NCBI GenBank assembly: GCA_028869315.1
Contig: JAGWSV010000166.1
Span: forward strand, 1 to 47,830
Reading direction: 5' to 3'
Source: Rhodospirillales bacterium
GTDB lineage: Bacteria > Pseudomonadota > Alphaproteobacteria > Acetobacterales > Acetobacteraceae
DNA length: 47,830 bases
Shown: positions 24,821 to 33,671 of the stretch, in pieces
Position numbering within the stretch: position 1 is the stretch's first letter
Layout: each line of letters begins with the position of its first letter
The notes under the pieces: generated by a model
The model's database searches: none
What the model was told of the DNA's origin: nothing
Seen by the model: only the letters and a program-made list of their open reading frames with translations
Translations under genes and position numbers: made by a program

Positions 24821-25813
24821 CTAGAACGGAATCGATAACGAAACCGAGTCGAACTGGAACACGCCGCCCTTTTCGCCGCGGAACGTGGTGGTCTGAACCG
24901 CATGCGTGAAGCTGGCGCGCATGCCGTCGATGATCACAGCGACCCCGGCATCGAATTCGCCGACCACCGGCCGGGCCGAGACATGGGCCGTGGTGCGGAA
25001 CGGCTCACCCTGCAGGGTCTCGTCCCAGGCCACCGCCTGGCCGTTGCCGCCAACAAACACATACCATGCGAAGCGATGCCCGGTGGCGTAGGCATCTTCC
25101 CCGCTCATGCCCGGCTGGTTCATGGGCGCGCCGAAATCCACCCCGAGCCCCTGGCCGATGCGCAGTACCGCGCCCGTCGTCGCCGCCACCCGCCACGTTC
25201 CGGCCGCGACGGCAAGCTGCGGCAGCACGTCGACCCCGAGTGGACCGACGGTCCCGAGCCGAACCCGCCAGATCCGGCGGGCCATGAGTTCGACAACCGG
25301 CTGATCGGGCAACTGTTCATGCCAGCCCCTGTTCGGGGTATCGCCGATGAGATGGTGGAACCCGTTCTGCACTTGCTCGCCGAGCGCGGCAGGGCCGATC
25401 ACGCCGAGATCGAGTTCCAGCGCGTCGCGCCGCACCGGCGTATCCTGGATCAGGGAAAGACCACCCAGCAGCAGGCCCGCATAGGGCCTGTCGCGCGGGT
25501 TCGGCGGAGCGATCTGGGTATCGAGCGGCGTGAACAGCAACTGCGTCAGCCCGAGCCCGACCCGTTGGCTTCCCTCGCCCCACAGCCAGTGGCCAAGCTG
25601 CGCGAGCGGCCCGGGCACCGAGCCCACCGGTCCGGTCCAGCCAATGTGCTGGCCCGCGGTATAGTAGCGATCCGTACCGTTCAGCGCGTCATTTTCCAGG
25701 CGCACGGTCAGGATCCCGTCGTTGCCGGGCGGAGAGGCCGCATGGGCGGCGCCAGCGAGCGGAACGAGCACAGCGGCAACGAGGGCGCAAAGGATGCTGG
25801 TCGTCTCGGTCAT
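24821..25813 (-). CDS. LpxR-family outer-membrane lipid A deacylase (DUF2219)
   Basis: A 330-residue outer-membrane beta-barrel predicted to remove the 3-prime acyloxyacyl chain of lipid A. Signal peptide at 1-25 with cleavage after AHA. The mature part opens with the family motif ENDALNGTDRYYTAG (40-54, including the active-site type N41-D42), DRPYAGLLLGGLSL in the middle, GFHHLIGDTPNRGWHEQL (His and WxxQL of the active-site strand) and ends in an aromatic Phe beneath a SLSIPF strand, the usual barrel-assembly signal. ATG at 25813 with AGGA about 9 bp upstream; an earlier in-frame start is possible but would precede the signal. Lone gene, no lipid A genes nearby. Confidence 0.85.
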   Translation of the reverse strand: MTETTSILCALVAAVLVPLAGAAHAASPPGNDGILTVRLENDALNGTDRYYTAGQHIGWTGPVGSVPGPLAQLGHWLWGEGSQRVGLGLTQLLFTPLDTQIAPPNPRDRPYAGLLLGGLSLIQDTPVRRDALELDLGVIGPAALGEQVQNGFHHLIGDTPNRGWHEQLPDQPVVELMARRIWRVRLGTVGPLGVDVLPQLAVAAGTWRVAATTGAVLRIGQGLGVDFGAPMNQPGMSGEDAYATGHRFAWYVFVGGNGQAVAWDETLQGEPFRTTAHVSARPVVGEFDAGVAVIIDGMRASFTHAVQTTTFRGEKGGVFQFDSVSLSIPF

Positions 25814-25936
25814 GGTTCCGTCCTGATCGTTGCCGGCACATGAAGTCGCCACCGGTCAGACGGTTTCATTCACGCAAGCCGTCCGGCTGTCAATCGCCGG
25901 CCGAGACGGTGTTCCGCCGCACGCTTCGACCGGCCC

Positions 25937-26884
25937 CTATACCGCCGCGGCCATCGGCAGCGCACCCGATGGATCCGGCCCGACGCCAGGCGCCTCGCCC
26001 TCCGCGGTGACTTCGACCTCCACGCTCATGCCCAGGCTGTCGGACGGAAATCCGGTCCAGGTCCCCGACAACGGCACGGCCTGGCGCGGATCGCGCGCCA
26101 CCGCGACCCGGATCAGGTCGCGGTTGGTGCCGACGATCCCATTGGTCGGATCGAACTCCACCCACCCCGCCCCCGGCAGGAACACCTGCAGCCAGGCATG
26201 CGTCGTCCCCGCGCCGATCCGCGTGCCGCCGCTGCCGTCCGCCGCGGCGCCCGGGTTATGCAGGTAGCCGGAGACGAATCGCGCCGCGAGGCCAAGAGCG
26301 CGTACCGCCTCCATCATCAGCACCGCGAAGTCGCGGCAGCTGCCGCTGCGGCTCGCCAGGGTGGTGGCAGGGTCCTGAACGCCTGCGGCTTCGCGGGCGG
26401 CATAGGTGAAGCCACGATGGATCGCGAGCGTGATGTCGGCCAGCAGTTCCTCGGTGGGCGTCTGCCGACCGGACCGCAGGAAGGGCCGCACCCACCGGTC
26501 GACCGCCCGCTCGGGATCCGGCCATTGCCGCTCGATCAGCCGCAGCAGATCGGGCATTTCCTCGGCGCCGTAGGCGAACGGATAGATCATGGCGTGGTCG
26601 GCCAGGGCGAAGGAGAGCGGGCTGACCGGCTGGTGATCGAGCGAAATCCGGCAGTCGAACCGCAGCTCCGCCGCGCGCCGGTCGAACCGGGCGAGCGCCA
26701 CGCAGTTGCCGAAGACGTCGTGCACCCAGCGCAGGCTGGCCGGCGCGGGATCGATATCGATCTCGGCGGAAATCAGCCGCTGATCGTGGCCGTCACGCGG
26801 GCGCACCATGATGCGGTGCTCGCCGAATGCGACCGGCTGGCGGTAGCGATAAGTCGTGAGGTGACGGACGCGCAGCAGGGGCAT
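25937..26884 (-). CDS. Transglutaminase-like cysteine protease-fold protein
   Basis: A 315-residue protein with an N-terminal beta domain (LRVRHLTTYRYRQPV) and a transglutaminase core with a full triad: C183 in GSCRDFA, H229 in TTHAWLQV and D245 in EFDPTNG. Third gene of a set with a circularly permuted ATP-grasp and an alpha-E protein, 8 bp after the alpha-E gene. This set is widespread and has been proposed to make and process a peptide or peptide tag, the transglutaminase acting as peptidase or amidase; no substrate is known to me. No signal peptide, so cytoplasmic. Confidence 0.9.
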   Translation of the reverse strand: MPLLRVRHLTTYRYRQPVAFGEHRIMVRPRDGHDQRLISAEIDIDPAPASLRWVHDVFGNCVALARFDRRAAELRFDCRISLDHQPVSPLSFALADHAMIYPFAYGAEEMPDLLRLIERQWPDPERAVDRWVRPFLRSGRQTPTEELLADITLAIHRGFTYAAREAAGVQDPATTLASRSGSCRDFAVLMMEAVRALGLAARFVSGYLHNPGAAADGSGGTRIGAGTTHAWLQVFLPGAGWVEFDPTNGIVGTNRDLIRVAVARDPRQAVPLSGTWTGFPSDSLGMSVEVEVTAEGEAPGVGPDPSGALPMAAAV

Positions 26885-26892
26885 CGGAGGGA

Positions 26893-27882
26893 CTATCGTG
26901 CCGAGACAGGGGACTCGAAGGACCGTTGGTCACCATAGCTAAAGAATCCTGCCATCAGGTCCTCTCCAAGCAGATTGAGCCGCTGCTGGACCATATCGAG
27001 GAACTCGTGCAAGCCTTGAAGCAGGATCGCCTCGATCCCGATCCCGCTCAGCAGCGCCCGCAACCCGTCGAGTCGCTCGGCCGCCGCGTTGCCGCGGCGC
27101 AGCCCGTAGCGCGCCTTGAGCTCGGCGAGCAACAGCTCCGCTTCCCGCACGCACAGATAGACCGATCGGGGAAAGCGGCGGTTCAGCAGCAGGAATCCGG
27201 CCACCTGCGCCGGGGTGATCCCGGTCGCATGCAACCGGCGATAGGCGTGATAGCCGGCCGCCGAGCGCAGCAGCGCATTCCACTGGCTCACATCGACCGG
27301 CGAGCCGAGTTCACGGGGGTCGGGCAGCAGGACATGGTACTTGATATCCAGCAGGCGCGTGGTCTGGTCGGCCCGCTCCAGGTAGCGGCCGAGCTGATAG
27401 AAATACCATCCCTGGTCGCGCTGGAACGTCCCCTCGGTGATCCCGGTGTGAAGCTGGCAGGCTTCCTTGATCCAGGCGAAGAGCGGGCTGAGCTGGCCGG
27501 GCCTCAGATCCTGCGGCCCGAGCGCCGCGATGCGGGCGTGGAACATGTTGAGCTGCACCCACATCTCGGTGGAGATCAGCGGGCGCAGGATGCGCGCGTT
27601 CTCCCGCGCCGCGCGCACCGCGCTCGCGACCGAGGTCGGGTTGGTGGCGTCGGTCACGTAGAAGCCCAGCACGGTCTGCGCGCTGGCCATCGTATGCCGG
27701 GCGAAGAACGCCTCTTCATCGGCATGCAGCTGCACGATCGACAGCCAGTTCTGCCCGCCGGCGCGATCGCGCGAGAAGGTGTCGTTCACGTCCAGGATGC
27801 GGGCCAGGTTTTCCGTCCGCTCCACATAGCGGGCGAGCCAGAACAGCGCCTCGGCAGAGCGGGCGAGAAGCGTGTCACTCAA
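26893..27882 (-). CDS. Alpha-E domain protein (DUF403)
   Basis: A 329-residue, almost wholly helical protein opening with LLARSAEALFWLARYVERTENLARILDV, shortened here to the key motif FWLARYVERTENLAR. This is the alpha-E family signature; conserved YLERADQTTRLLDIKYH lies near residue 178. The family is always found beside circularly permuted ATP-grasp proteins and its role is unknown, perhaps scaffold or substrate carrier. Its start overlaps the end of the ATP-grasp gene by 8 bp; it is followed after 8 bp by the transglutaminase gene. Confidence 0.92.
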   Translation of the reverse strand: MSDTLLARSAEALFWLARYVERTENLARILDVNDTFSRDRAGGQNWLSIVQLHADEEAFFARHTMASAQTVLGFYVTDATNPTSVASAVRAARENARILRPLISTEMWVQLNMFHARIAALGPQDLRPGQLSPLFAWIKEACQLHTGITEGTFQRDQGWYFYQLGRYLERADQTTRLLDIKYHVLLPDPRELGSPVDVSQWNALLRSAAGYHAYRRLHATGITPAQVAGFLLLNRRFPRSVYLCVREAELLLAELKARYGLRRGNAAAERLDGLRALLSGIGIEAILLQGLHEFLDMVQQRLNLLGEDLMAGFFSYGDQRSFESPVSAR

Positions 27883-29287
27883 GGACCCAGGTATCCTTCG
27901 AACCGCCGCCCTGCGACGAATTGACGATCAGCGACCCCTTGCGCAGGGCCACCCGGGTCAGGCCGCCCGGCAACACCCAGGTCTTCGCCCCGGTGATGGC
28001 GAACGGCCGCAGGTCAACGTGCCGCGGCTCCACCGCGCCGTCGACCAGGGTGGGCGCGACAGAGAGCGAAATGCACGGCTGGCTGATGTAGTTCGCCGGA
28101 TCGGCCAGCAGCCGCGCGCGGCAGGCGGCCCGTTCCTCCTGGCTGGCACGCGGCCCGATGGTGATGCCGTAGCCGCCCGCCTCGCCGACCGGCTTCACCA
28201 CCAGCCGGTCGAGATGATCGAGGGTATAGGCGAGGCCCTCCGGCTCCCGACACAGATGCGTCTCCACGTTGGGAAGGATCGGCTCCTGCCCAAGATAATA
28301 GCGGATGATGCGCGGCATATAGGCATAGACCGCCTTGTCATCGGCAACACCCGTGCCGACGGCATTGGCCAGCCCCACATTGCCGGCGCGATAGGCCCGC
28401 ATCAGCCCGGGCACGCCCAGCATGCTGTCCGGGCGAAACGCCTCCGGGTCCAGAAAATCATCGTTCAGCCGCCGATAGATCATGTCGACCCGGCTCAGGC
28501 CGCCGATGGTACGCATATAGACGCGGTCGTCCTGCACCACGAGATCGCGCCCCTCGACCAGCGGCACACCCATCTCGCGGGCCAGAAACACGTGTTCGAA
28601 GAAGGCAGAGTTGTAGCTGCCGGGGGAGAGCAGCACGACCGCGGGATCGGCCGCCGCCGGCGGGGCGCAGGCGCGCAAGGCAGACAGCAGCTGCAGCCCG
28701 TAGGTATCGATCGGCCGGAGCGGAACCCCATCCACCAGATCAGGGAAGGCGCGCAGCATCATGTGCCGGTTCTCGATCACGTAACTCACGCCCGACGGTG
28801 TGCGCGCGTTGTCCTCCAGCACCAGGAAGCCGCCGTCGGCGTCGCGGATGATATCGGTGCCGCAGATCTGCACGTAGGTGCCATGCGGCAGATCGACCCC
28901 CTGCATCTCCGGACGGAATTGCGAATGCGCGAGGATGAGATCGGCGGGCAGCACCCCATCTTTCAGGATCCGTTGGCCGTGATAGAGGTCCTCGAGCAGC
29001 AGGTTGAGCGCCGTCACCCGCTGCACGACCCCGGCCTCGATCTGCTGCCATTCCGCACCGGACAGCACGCGCGGGATCACGTCGAAAGGCAGGATGCGGT
29101 CGATCGCGTCCTTGTCGGAATAGACCGTGAAGGTGATCCCGAGATTGTAAAGCTCGGCCTCGGCGGCGGCGGCCCTGCGATGCAGCGCCTCGATCGACAG
29201 CGCCGCCAGGCGCTCGCGCACGGGCGCCGCGGCCGGGGCATCGGTCAGCTCGCAAAACAAGCCTGGTGCGGCATAAGCGGAGAGCAT
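27875..29287 (-). CDS. Circularly permuted ATP-grasp protein (type 2)
   Basis: A 470-residue protein of the circularly permuted ATP-grasp family, predicted to form an amide or peptide bond with ATP. Hallmarks: GITFTVYSDKDAIDRILPFD near 49, VLEDNARTPSGVSYVIENR near 155 (ATP/metal-binding), VVLLSPGSYNSAFFEH near 219, VVKPVGEAGGYG near 364 (Lys and glycine-rich loop) and a closing GSLIVNSSQGGGSKDTWVL. First gene of the ATP-grasp/alpha-E/transglutaminase operon. Upstream are two 17-bp direct repeats. Known comparative work places this family among amidoligase systems; the product is undetermined. Confidence 0.92.
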   Translation of the reverse strand: MLSAYAAPGLFCELTDAPAAAPVRERLAALSIEALHRRAAAAEAELYNLGITFTVYSDKDAIDRILPFDVIPRVLSGAEWQQIEAGVVQRVTALNLLLEDLYHGQRILKDGVLPADLILAHSQFRPEMQGVDLPHGTYVQICGTDIIRDADGGFLVLEDNARTPSGVSYVIENRHMMLRAFPDLVDGVPLRPIDTYGLQLLSALRACAPPAAADPAVVLLSPGSYNSAFFEHVFLAREMGVPLVEGRDLVVQDDRVYMRTIGGLSRVDMIYRRLNDDFLDPEAFRPDSMLGVPGLMRAYRAGNVGLANAVGTGVADDKAVYAYMPRIIRYYLGQEPILPNVETHLCREPEGLAYTLDHLDRLVVKPVGEAGGYGITIGPRASQEERAACRARLLADPANYISQPCISLSVAPTLVDGAVEPRHVDLRPFAITGAKTWVLPGGLTRVALRKGSLIVNSSQGGGSKDTWVLE

Positions 29288-29353
29288 CGCGTCTCACCTC
29301 GAAAGGATGGGCGCCGTCGTGGCGAGACGACAACCGCCGGCGCACCTTCTCCT

Positions 29354-29391
29354 TGCAAGCTACGGGCCAGTCCGTGCAAGCTACGGGCCAG
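29354..29391. repeat. Two 17-bp direct repeats upstream of the ATP-grasp operon
   Basis: TGCAAGCTACGGGCCAG occurs identically at 29354-29370 and 29375-29391, a 21-bp period (two helical turns), 67-104 bp upstream of the ATP-grasp start codon. The spacing suits side-by-side binding of a regulator on one face of the DNA. They may instead be a chance duplication. Confidence 0.75.
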
Positions 29392-29459
29392 AACGCCGCC
29401 GCGCAGGCGCCGGCCACGCGGAAGGCCCGGCAGCCAGGGACGCAGCGCGCCGCTGCATG

Positions 29460-30119
29460 CTAGAACCGGATCGCTGGATTTTCCGGGTCCGTGGACCGCA
29501 GCATGATCTCGCCCGCGATCGGAGCGTAGCGGTCCCACAATGTGCGCAACGTCGCCACGGGAGCGGGATCGCAATCCACCCGCAGATCGACCAGCGGCAG
29601 ATCGGCCCCCGCCATCACCCGCAGGAGCGCGCTCTGCGGCGGTACCTCGCTCCCGCCCGCCGCCTGCCCTTCCTCCAGGGCCAGCATCAGCCGTTCCGCC
29701 AGCGGCAGGGTCGGATCCGCCAGCACCACCCGAAGCATCGCCGGCGGCACCAGCGCGGACGTCAGCCCGCAGCCGATCGCGCACATGTCCTGGGCCGGCG
29801 CCTCGCTCATTGCGGATTCAACGCGAGGTCCGCTGAAGGCGGCCGTATTGCCGGCCGCGTCCAGCACCGCGATCTGCCGCCACTGCGCGTGCGGCGTGGA
29901 AGCGACCAGGGCATCGATGGTCGCCTGGGCGTCGAGCCCGGCCGCCAGCAGCGCCATCCCGCGCGCGCCGAGGCGCGGATCGGATCGGGCCTGCGTGACC
30001 ACGGCACCGATGCCCACCGCGCAGTGGACAATTCGCGCGCCACCGGCCATGCCGACGGCACAACATGCCGCACCGATCAACTTCGTGCGCGGGCATCGCG
30101 CAATAACGGAAAAAGCCAT
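29460..30119 (-). CDS. DUF1028 family protein
   Basis: A 219-residue protein. The DUF1028 pattern is clear: N-terminal AFSVIARCP, VGIGAVVTQARSDPRLGARGMALLAAG, an AVLDAAGNTAAFSG strand, LAERLMLALEEGQAAGG and a closing VDLRVDCDPAPVATL. I recall this family as Ntn-hydrolase-like; most members begin Met-Thr-(F/Y)-Ser, whereas here residue 2 is Ala, so an N-terminal nucleophile would be missing. It lies upstream of and in the same direction as the ATP-grasp operon (172 bp gap), and its ATG is 5 bp from the divergent EamA start. No clear ribosome site. Function unknown. Confidence 0.8.
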   Translation of the reverse strand: MAFSVIARCPRTKLIGAACCAVGMAGGARIVHCAVGIGAVVTQARSDPRLGARGMALLAAGLDAQATIDALVASTPHAQWRQIAVLDAAGNTAAFSGPRVESAMSEAPAQDMCAIGCGLTSALVPPAMLRVVLADPTLPLAERLMLALEEGQAAGGSEVPPQSALLRVMAGADLPLVDLRVDCDPAPVATLRTLWDRYAPIAGEIMLRSTDPENPAIRF

Positions 30120-30124
30120 TACCG

Positions 30125-31099
30125 ATGATGTCACGCTCCCCTTACGGTACGCAACCCGACCCAACACGCCGTATGGGTCCAGCGTCGCCACCGACGCGGG
30201 TGCCGGATGCGCAGGCCGCGGGGCGCGGTTTCGCAGTGCTCCTGCTTTCCGTTCTGTTCCTCAGCAGCGGCTGGCCGCTGACGAAACTCGCCATCGATCA
30301 GGGGGCAAGCCCGCTCTGGTTCGCCGAGGGCCGGGCGGTCCTCTCCGGCTTGGTTGCGGCGGTGGTGCTCATCGCACGCCGGCGCCTGCGCATACCCCCA
30401 CGCTCCGACTGGCCGGTGGTGATCGCCGTCGGCGCGTTCCAGCTTGGCGGCTTCTTCGCCTTCGCCCATCTGGCTCTGGCCTGGGTTGCTGCGGGCCGCA
30501 CCGCAGTACTGTCGAACACCACCACGATCTTCGTCGTGCCGCTGTCGCTGCTGGTGCTGCATGAGCCGATTCCGCCGCGCCGCTGGGCCGCCACGGTGAT
30601 CGGGCTTGCCGGCGTGGCGGTGCTCGTGGGCCCCTGGGCGGTCGACTGGCATTCCCGCCCGGCCCTGATCGGCAACGCGTTTCTGTTGGCCGCGGCACTG
30701 AGCTGGACGATCGCGATCCTGGTTCTGCGCCGCGCCCCGCCGCGCTCGCCGATGCTCGACCTGCTGCCCTGGTGCTTTCTGGTCGCCTGCCTGGTGCTGT
30801 TGCCGCTGTTGCTGTGGGAGGCGCCGGGCGGCGGGATCGGTGCGCGGCTCGGCGCCTGGGGCTCGCTTGGCTATGTCGGGCTGATCGCCGGCCCGCTGGG
30901 CACCTGGGGGGTGATCGAAGCGACGGTGATCCTGCCGGCGGTGGTGGCCTCGGTCGGCTTCCTCGCCACGCCGGCCTTCGGCGTTCTGCTCTCCAACTGG
31001 ATCCTGGGCGAGCCGATCACGCAGGATCTCGTGCTGGGAACGGCACTGATCCTGGTCGGGGTCGGGCTGGCGGCCTGGCCGAAAGGACGGCGGCGATGA
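30125..31099 (+). CDS. EamA/DMT-superfamily permease
   Basis: A 324-residue inner-membrane protein of about ten hydrophobic segments in two EamA repeats; the first repeat ends with LHEPIPPRRWAATVIGLAGVAVLVG and the second with GEPITQDLVLGTALILVGVGLA (quoted here only as the typical E-P-x-x motif LGEPITQDL). Such drug/metabolite transporters export small molecules; substrate unknown. The start is uncertain: ATG at 30125 lies 5 bp from the divergent DUF1028 start, while ATG at 30173 would leave 53 bp and place the first membrane segment sooner. The stop overlaps the next gene as ATGA. Confidence 0.88.
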   Translation: MMSRSPYGTQPDPTRRMGPASPPTRVPDAQAAGRGFAVLLLSVLFLSSGWPLTKLAIDQGASPLWFAEGRAVLSGLVAAVVLIARRRLRIPPRSDWPVVIAVGAFQLGGFFAFAHLALAWVAAGRTAVLSNTTTIFVVPLSLLVLHEPIPPRRWAATVIGLAGVAVLVGPWAVDWHSRPALIGNAFLLAAALSWTIAILVLRRAPPRSPMLDLLPWCFLVACLVLLPLLLWEAPGGGIGARLGAWGSLGYVGLIAGPLGTWGVIEATVILPAVVASVGFLATPAFGVLLSNWILGEPITQDLVLGTALILVGVGLAAWPKGRRR

Positions 31100-31902
31100 G
31101 ATTGCACCTGATCGAAGCGGGCGCCGACGATGCCGGACGTCGGCCGCCGGTTGCCCTGCTGCACGGGCTGTTCGGCTCGGCCCGCAATTTCGGGGTGATC
31201 CAGCGGCGGCTGGCGGCCAACCGCCGGGTGCTTGCACTGGATCTGCGCAACCACGGTGCCAGCCCGCACGATCCGACGATGGACTATCCGGCGATGGCGA
31301 CGGACGTGCTGGAAACCCTCGCCGCGCAGGGGGCGCTGCCGGCGGTGCTGATCGGTCATTCGATGGGCGGCAAGGTGGCGATGCGCGCCGCCTTGGACCG
31401 GCCGGACGCCGTCGCCGCCCTCCTGGTGGCCGATATCGCCCCGGTGCCGTACCCGCCCCATTTCCGCCAGATCGCCGCGTCCATGGCAGCCCTGACCGAG
31501 CAGCCGGACCTGACCCGCGCGGCGGCCGCGGAGGCGCTGGCCCCGGCGGTCCCCGATCCGGCGTTGCGGGCCTTCCTGCTGCAGAACTTCGTGCCCGCCA
31601 CCGCGGCGGGCACGGCGGCGCATTGGCGGATCGGGCTTGGCGAGATCATCGCCGCGCTGGACATCATCGGCGGCTGGGACGCGCCGGCCGGCGCGCGCTA
31701 CGAGGGCCCGGTGCTGGTGCTGGCGGGCGCGCAGTCCGACTACGTTCTGCAGGAGCACCGGCCGCTGTTCCGCGCCCTGTTTCCGGCGGCCCGGTTCGCC
31801 AGGCTGCGCCATGCCGGACACTGGCTGCATGCCGACAACCCGGAGGGATTCCTCGGCGTGGCCGATACGTTCCTGCAGGCAATCGAGCGGCACGGCCGCT
31901 GA
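31096..31902 (+). CDS. Alpha/beta hydrolase, YbfF-type esterase
   Basis: A 268-residue hydrolase with LLHGLFGSARNF (oxyanion loop, about 21-32), LDLRNHGASPHD (about 48-59), nucleophile elbow GHSMGG (about 91-96), and a late RHAGHWLHADNP carrying the catalytic His. These match the YbfF/acyl-CoA esterase group. The start ATG overlaps the EamA stop, so it is cotranslated with the transporter. A detached role in processing what the transporter handles is conceivable but unsupported. Confidence 0.88.
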   Translation: MRLHLIEAGADDAGRRPPVALLHGLFGSARNFGVIQRRLAANRRVLALDLRNHGASPHDPTMDYPAMATDVLETLAAQGALPAVLIGHSMGGKVAMRAALDRPDAVAALLVADIAPVPYPPHFRQIAASMAALTEQPDLTRAAAAEALAPAVPDPALRAFLLQNFVPATAAGTAAHWRIGLGEIIAALDIIGGWDAPAGARYEGPVLVLAGAQSDYVLQEHRPLFRALFPAARFARLRHAGHWLHADNPEGFLGVADTFLQAIERHGR

Positions 31903-31910
31903 ACGAACGT

Positions 31911-31934
31911 GGGCGACCGGCCGCCCGATCGCCC
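31911..31934. terminator. Weak hairpin between convergent genes
   Basis: GGGCGA (31911-31916) can pair with TCGCCC (31929-31934), or GGGCG with the nearer CCGCCC. It lies between the ends of the YbfF-type hydrolase and the acyl-CoA synthetase. Confidence 0.3.
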
Positions 31935-31945
31935 GCCAACCCGGA

Positions 31946-33583
31946 TTACCCCGCCGCGTCGCCGGAGGCGCGCGCCCGTTCCCGCAACTCGAACTTCTGG
32001 ATCTTGCCGGTGGACGTCTTCGGCAGCGGCCCGAAGGTGACGTAGCGCGGGCACTTGTAGTGCGCGAGATGCTGGCGGCACCAGGCGATGATGTCCTCGG
32101 GCCGCACGGCGCCGGCGCCGGGCTTGAGGGTGACGAAGGCGTGCGGCGTCTCGCCCCATTTCGCGTCGGGCTTCGCCACCACGGCGGCTTCCATCACGTC
32201 GGGATGCTTGTAGAGCGCCTCCTCCACTTCGAGCGAGCTGATGTTTTCGCCGCCCGAAATGATAATGTCCTTCGCCCGGTCCTTGATTTCGATGTAGTGG
32301 TCCGGGTGCAGCACCGCGAGGTCGCCGGTGTGGAACATGCCGCCGGCGAAGGCCGCGGCCGTCGCCTGCGGATTCTTGAGGTAACCCATCATGATGGTGT
32401 TCGAGCGCAACATCAGCTCGCCCATCGTGGCCCCATCGGCCGGCACCGGGGCCATGGTGTCGGGATCGCGGACCGAAGCCTCCTCCAGCAATGGATGAGC
32501 GACGCCCTGGCGGGCCATGAACGCCGCCTTGTCCGCGCTGTCCATCCGGTCCATCTCCGGCTGCCACTGGCAGATCGCGGAGGGACCGTAGCTTTCCGTC
32601 AGCCCGTAGAGATGCGTCACCGCGAAGCCCATCGCCTCCATGCGCGCGATCACGGCCGAGGGCGGCGCGGCCCCGCCGGTGGCGATCTGCACCGTTTGCG
32701 GGAAGGCCCGGCGCGCGGCTTCGGGCGCGTGGATCAGCAGGGTCAGTACCACCGGCGCGCCGCACATATGCGTGACGCCCTCCTCGGCGATGGCGGCGAA
32801 GATCGGCGCCGGTTCCACCCGGCGCAGGCAGACATGCGTGCCGCCGGCCAGGGTGACGGCCCATGTATAGGTCCAGCCGTCGCAATGAAACATCGGCAGG
32901 GTCCAAAGATAGACGCTGCGCGGATCGAGCCCGAACGCGAGCGCGTTGGCCGCCGCGTTCAGATAGGCGCCGCGATGGTGCAGCACGACGCCCTTGGGAT
33001 TGCCGGTCGTGCCCGATGTGTAATTGAGCGTGATCGCCTGCCACTCGTCATCCGGCAAGGACAACGGATGGGCAGGATCGCCCGCGGCAATGAAGGATTC
33101 GTAGTCGGTGGCGCCGATCGGATCCCCGCCGGGACCGGCCGGATCGTCGATCTCGACCAGCAGCAACGGCCGCGCGATCCCTTCCAGCGCATGGCGCACG
33201 GTCGCGGAGAACTCGCGGTCCACCAGCAGGACCTTGGCTTCGCCATGCTCCAGGATGAAGCGGATCGCCGCGGCGTCCAGCCTGGTGTTGATCGGGCAGA
33301 GCACCGCGCCCAGACCGGGCACGGCGTAGTGCGCTTCCAGCATTTCCGGGATGTTGGGCGCCAGGATCGCGACCGTCTCCCCCTTGCCGACGCCGGCCCG
33401 CGCCAGCGCCGAGGCCAGCCGGCGGGTCCGTTCCAGAAATGCGGCATAAGTGACTCGCCGCGCCCCGTGCACCACCGCCACCCGGTGCGGCGAGACCAGG
33501 GCGGCCCGCAACAGGAAGGACACCGGCGAGAGCGGGACGAAATTGGCCGCCGTGCGGTCGAGGTCACGGGCATAGATCGACAT
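31946..33583 (-). CDS. AMP-forming acyl-CoA synthetase
   Basis: Activates a carboxylic acid to its CoA thioester through an acyl-adenylate. The 545-residue protein has the P-loop TSGTTGNPKG at 189-198, the aromatic MFHCDGWTY region, LYGLTESYGP (A5), TGDLAVLHPDHYIEIKDRAKD (A7-A8; key part GDLAVLHPDHY) and the C-terminal catalytic Lys in STGKIQK at about 527. It resembles medium-chain/3-methylmercaptopropionate-type ligases (DmdB-like, LcfB); the substrate is not clear. Divergent from the SDR gene by 88 bp; no other beta-oxidation gene adjoins. Confidence 0.9.
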   Translation of the reverse strand: MSIYARDLDRTAANFVPLSPVSFLLRAALVSPHRVAVVHGARRVTYAAFLERTRRLASALARAGVGKGETVAILAPNIPEMLEAHYAVPGLGAVLCPINTRLDAAAIRFILEHGEAKVLLVDREFSATVRHALEGIARPLLLVEIDDPAGPGGDPIGATDYESFIAAGDPAHPLSLPDDEWQAITLNYTSGTTGNPKGVVLHHRGAYLNAAANALAFGLDPRSVYLWTLPMFHCDGWTYTWAVTLAGGTHVCLRRVEPAPIFAAIAEEGVTHMCGAPVVLTLLIHAPEAARRAFPQTVQIATGGAAPPSAVIARMEAMGFAVTHLYGLTESYGPSAICQWQPEMDRMDSADKAAFMARQGVAHPLLEEASVRDPDTMAPVPADGATMGELMLRSNTIMMGYLKNPQATAAAFAGGMFHTGDLAVLHPDHYIEIKDRAKDIIISGGENISSLEVEEALYKHPDVMEAAVVAKPDAKWGETPHAFVTLKPGAGAVRPEDIIAWCRQHLAHYKCPRYVTFGPLPKTSTGKIQKFELRERARASGDAAG

Positions 33584-33671
33584 CGGACGCTTCCTTGCCG
33601 TTGCTTTGCGCTTCCCCTACCGTACTTGGCCTCGGCGGGACAGCAAGGCGCCGGCTCGGCAGGAGAACGGG

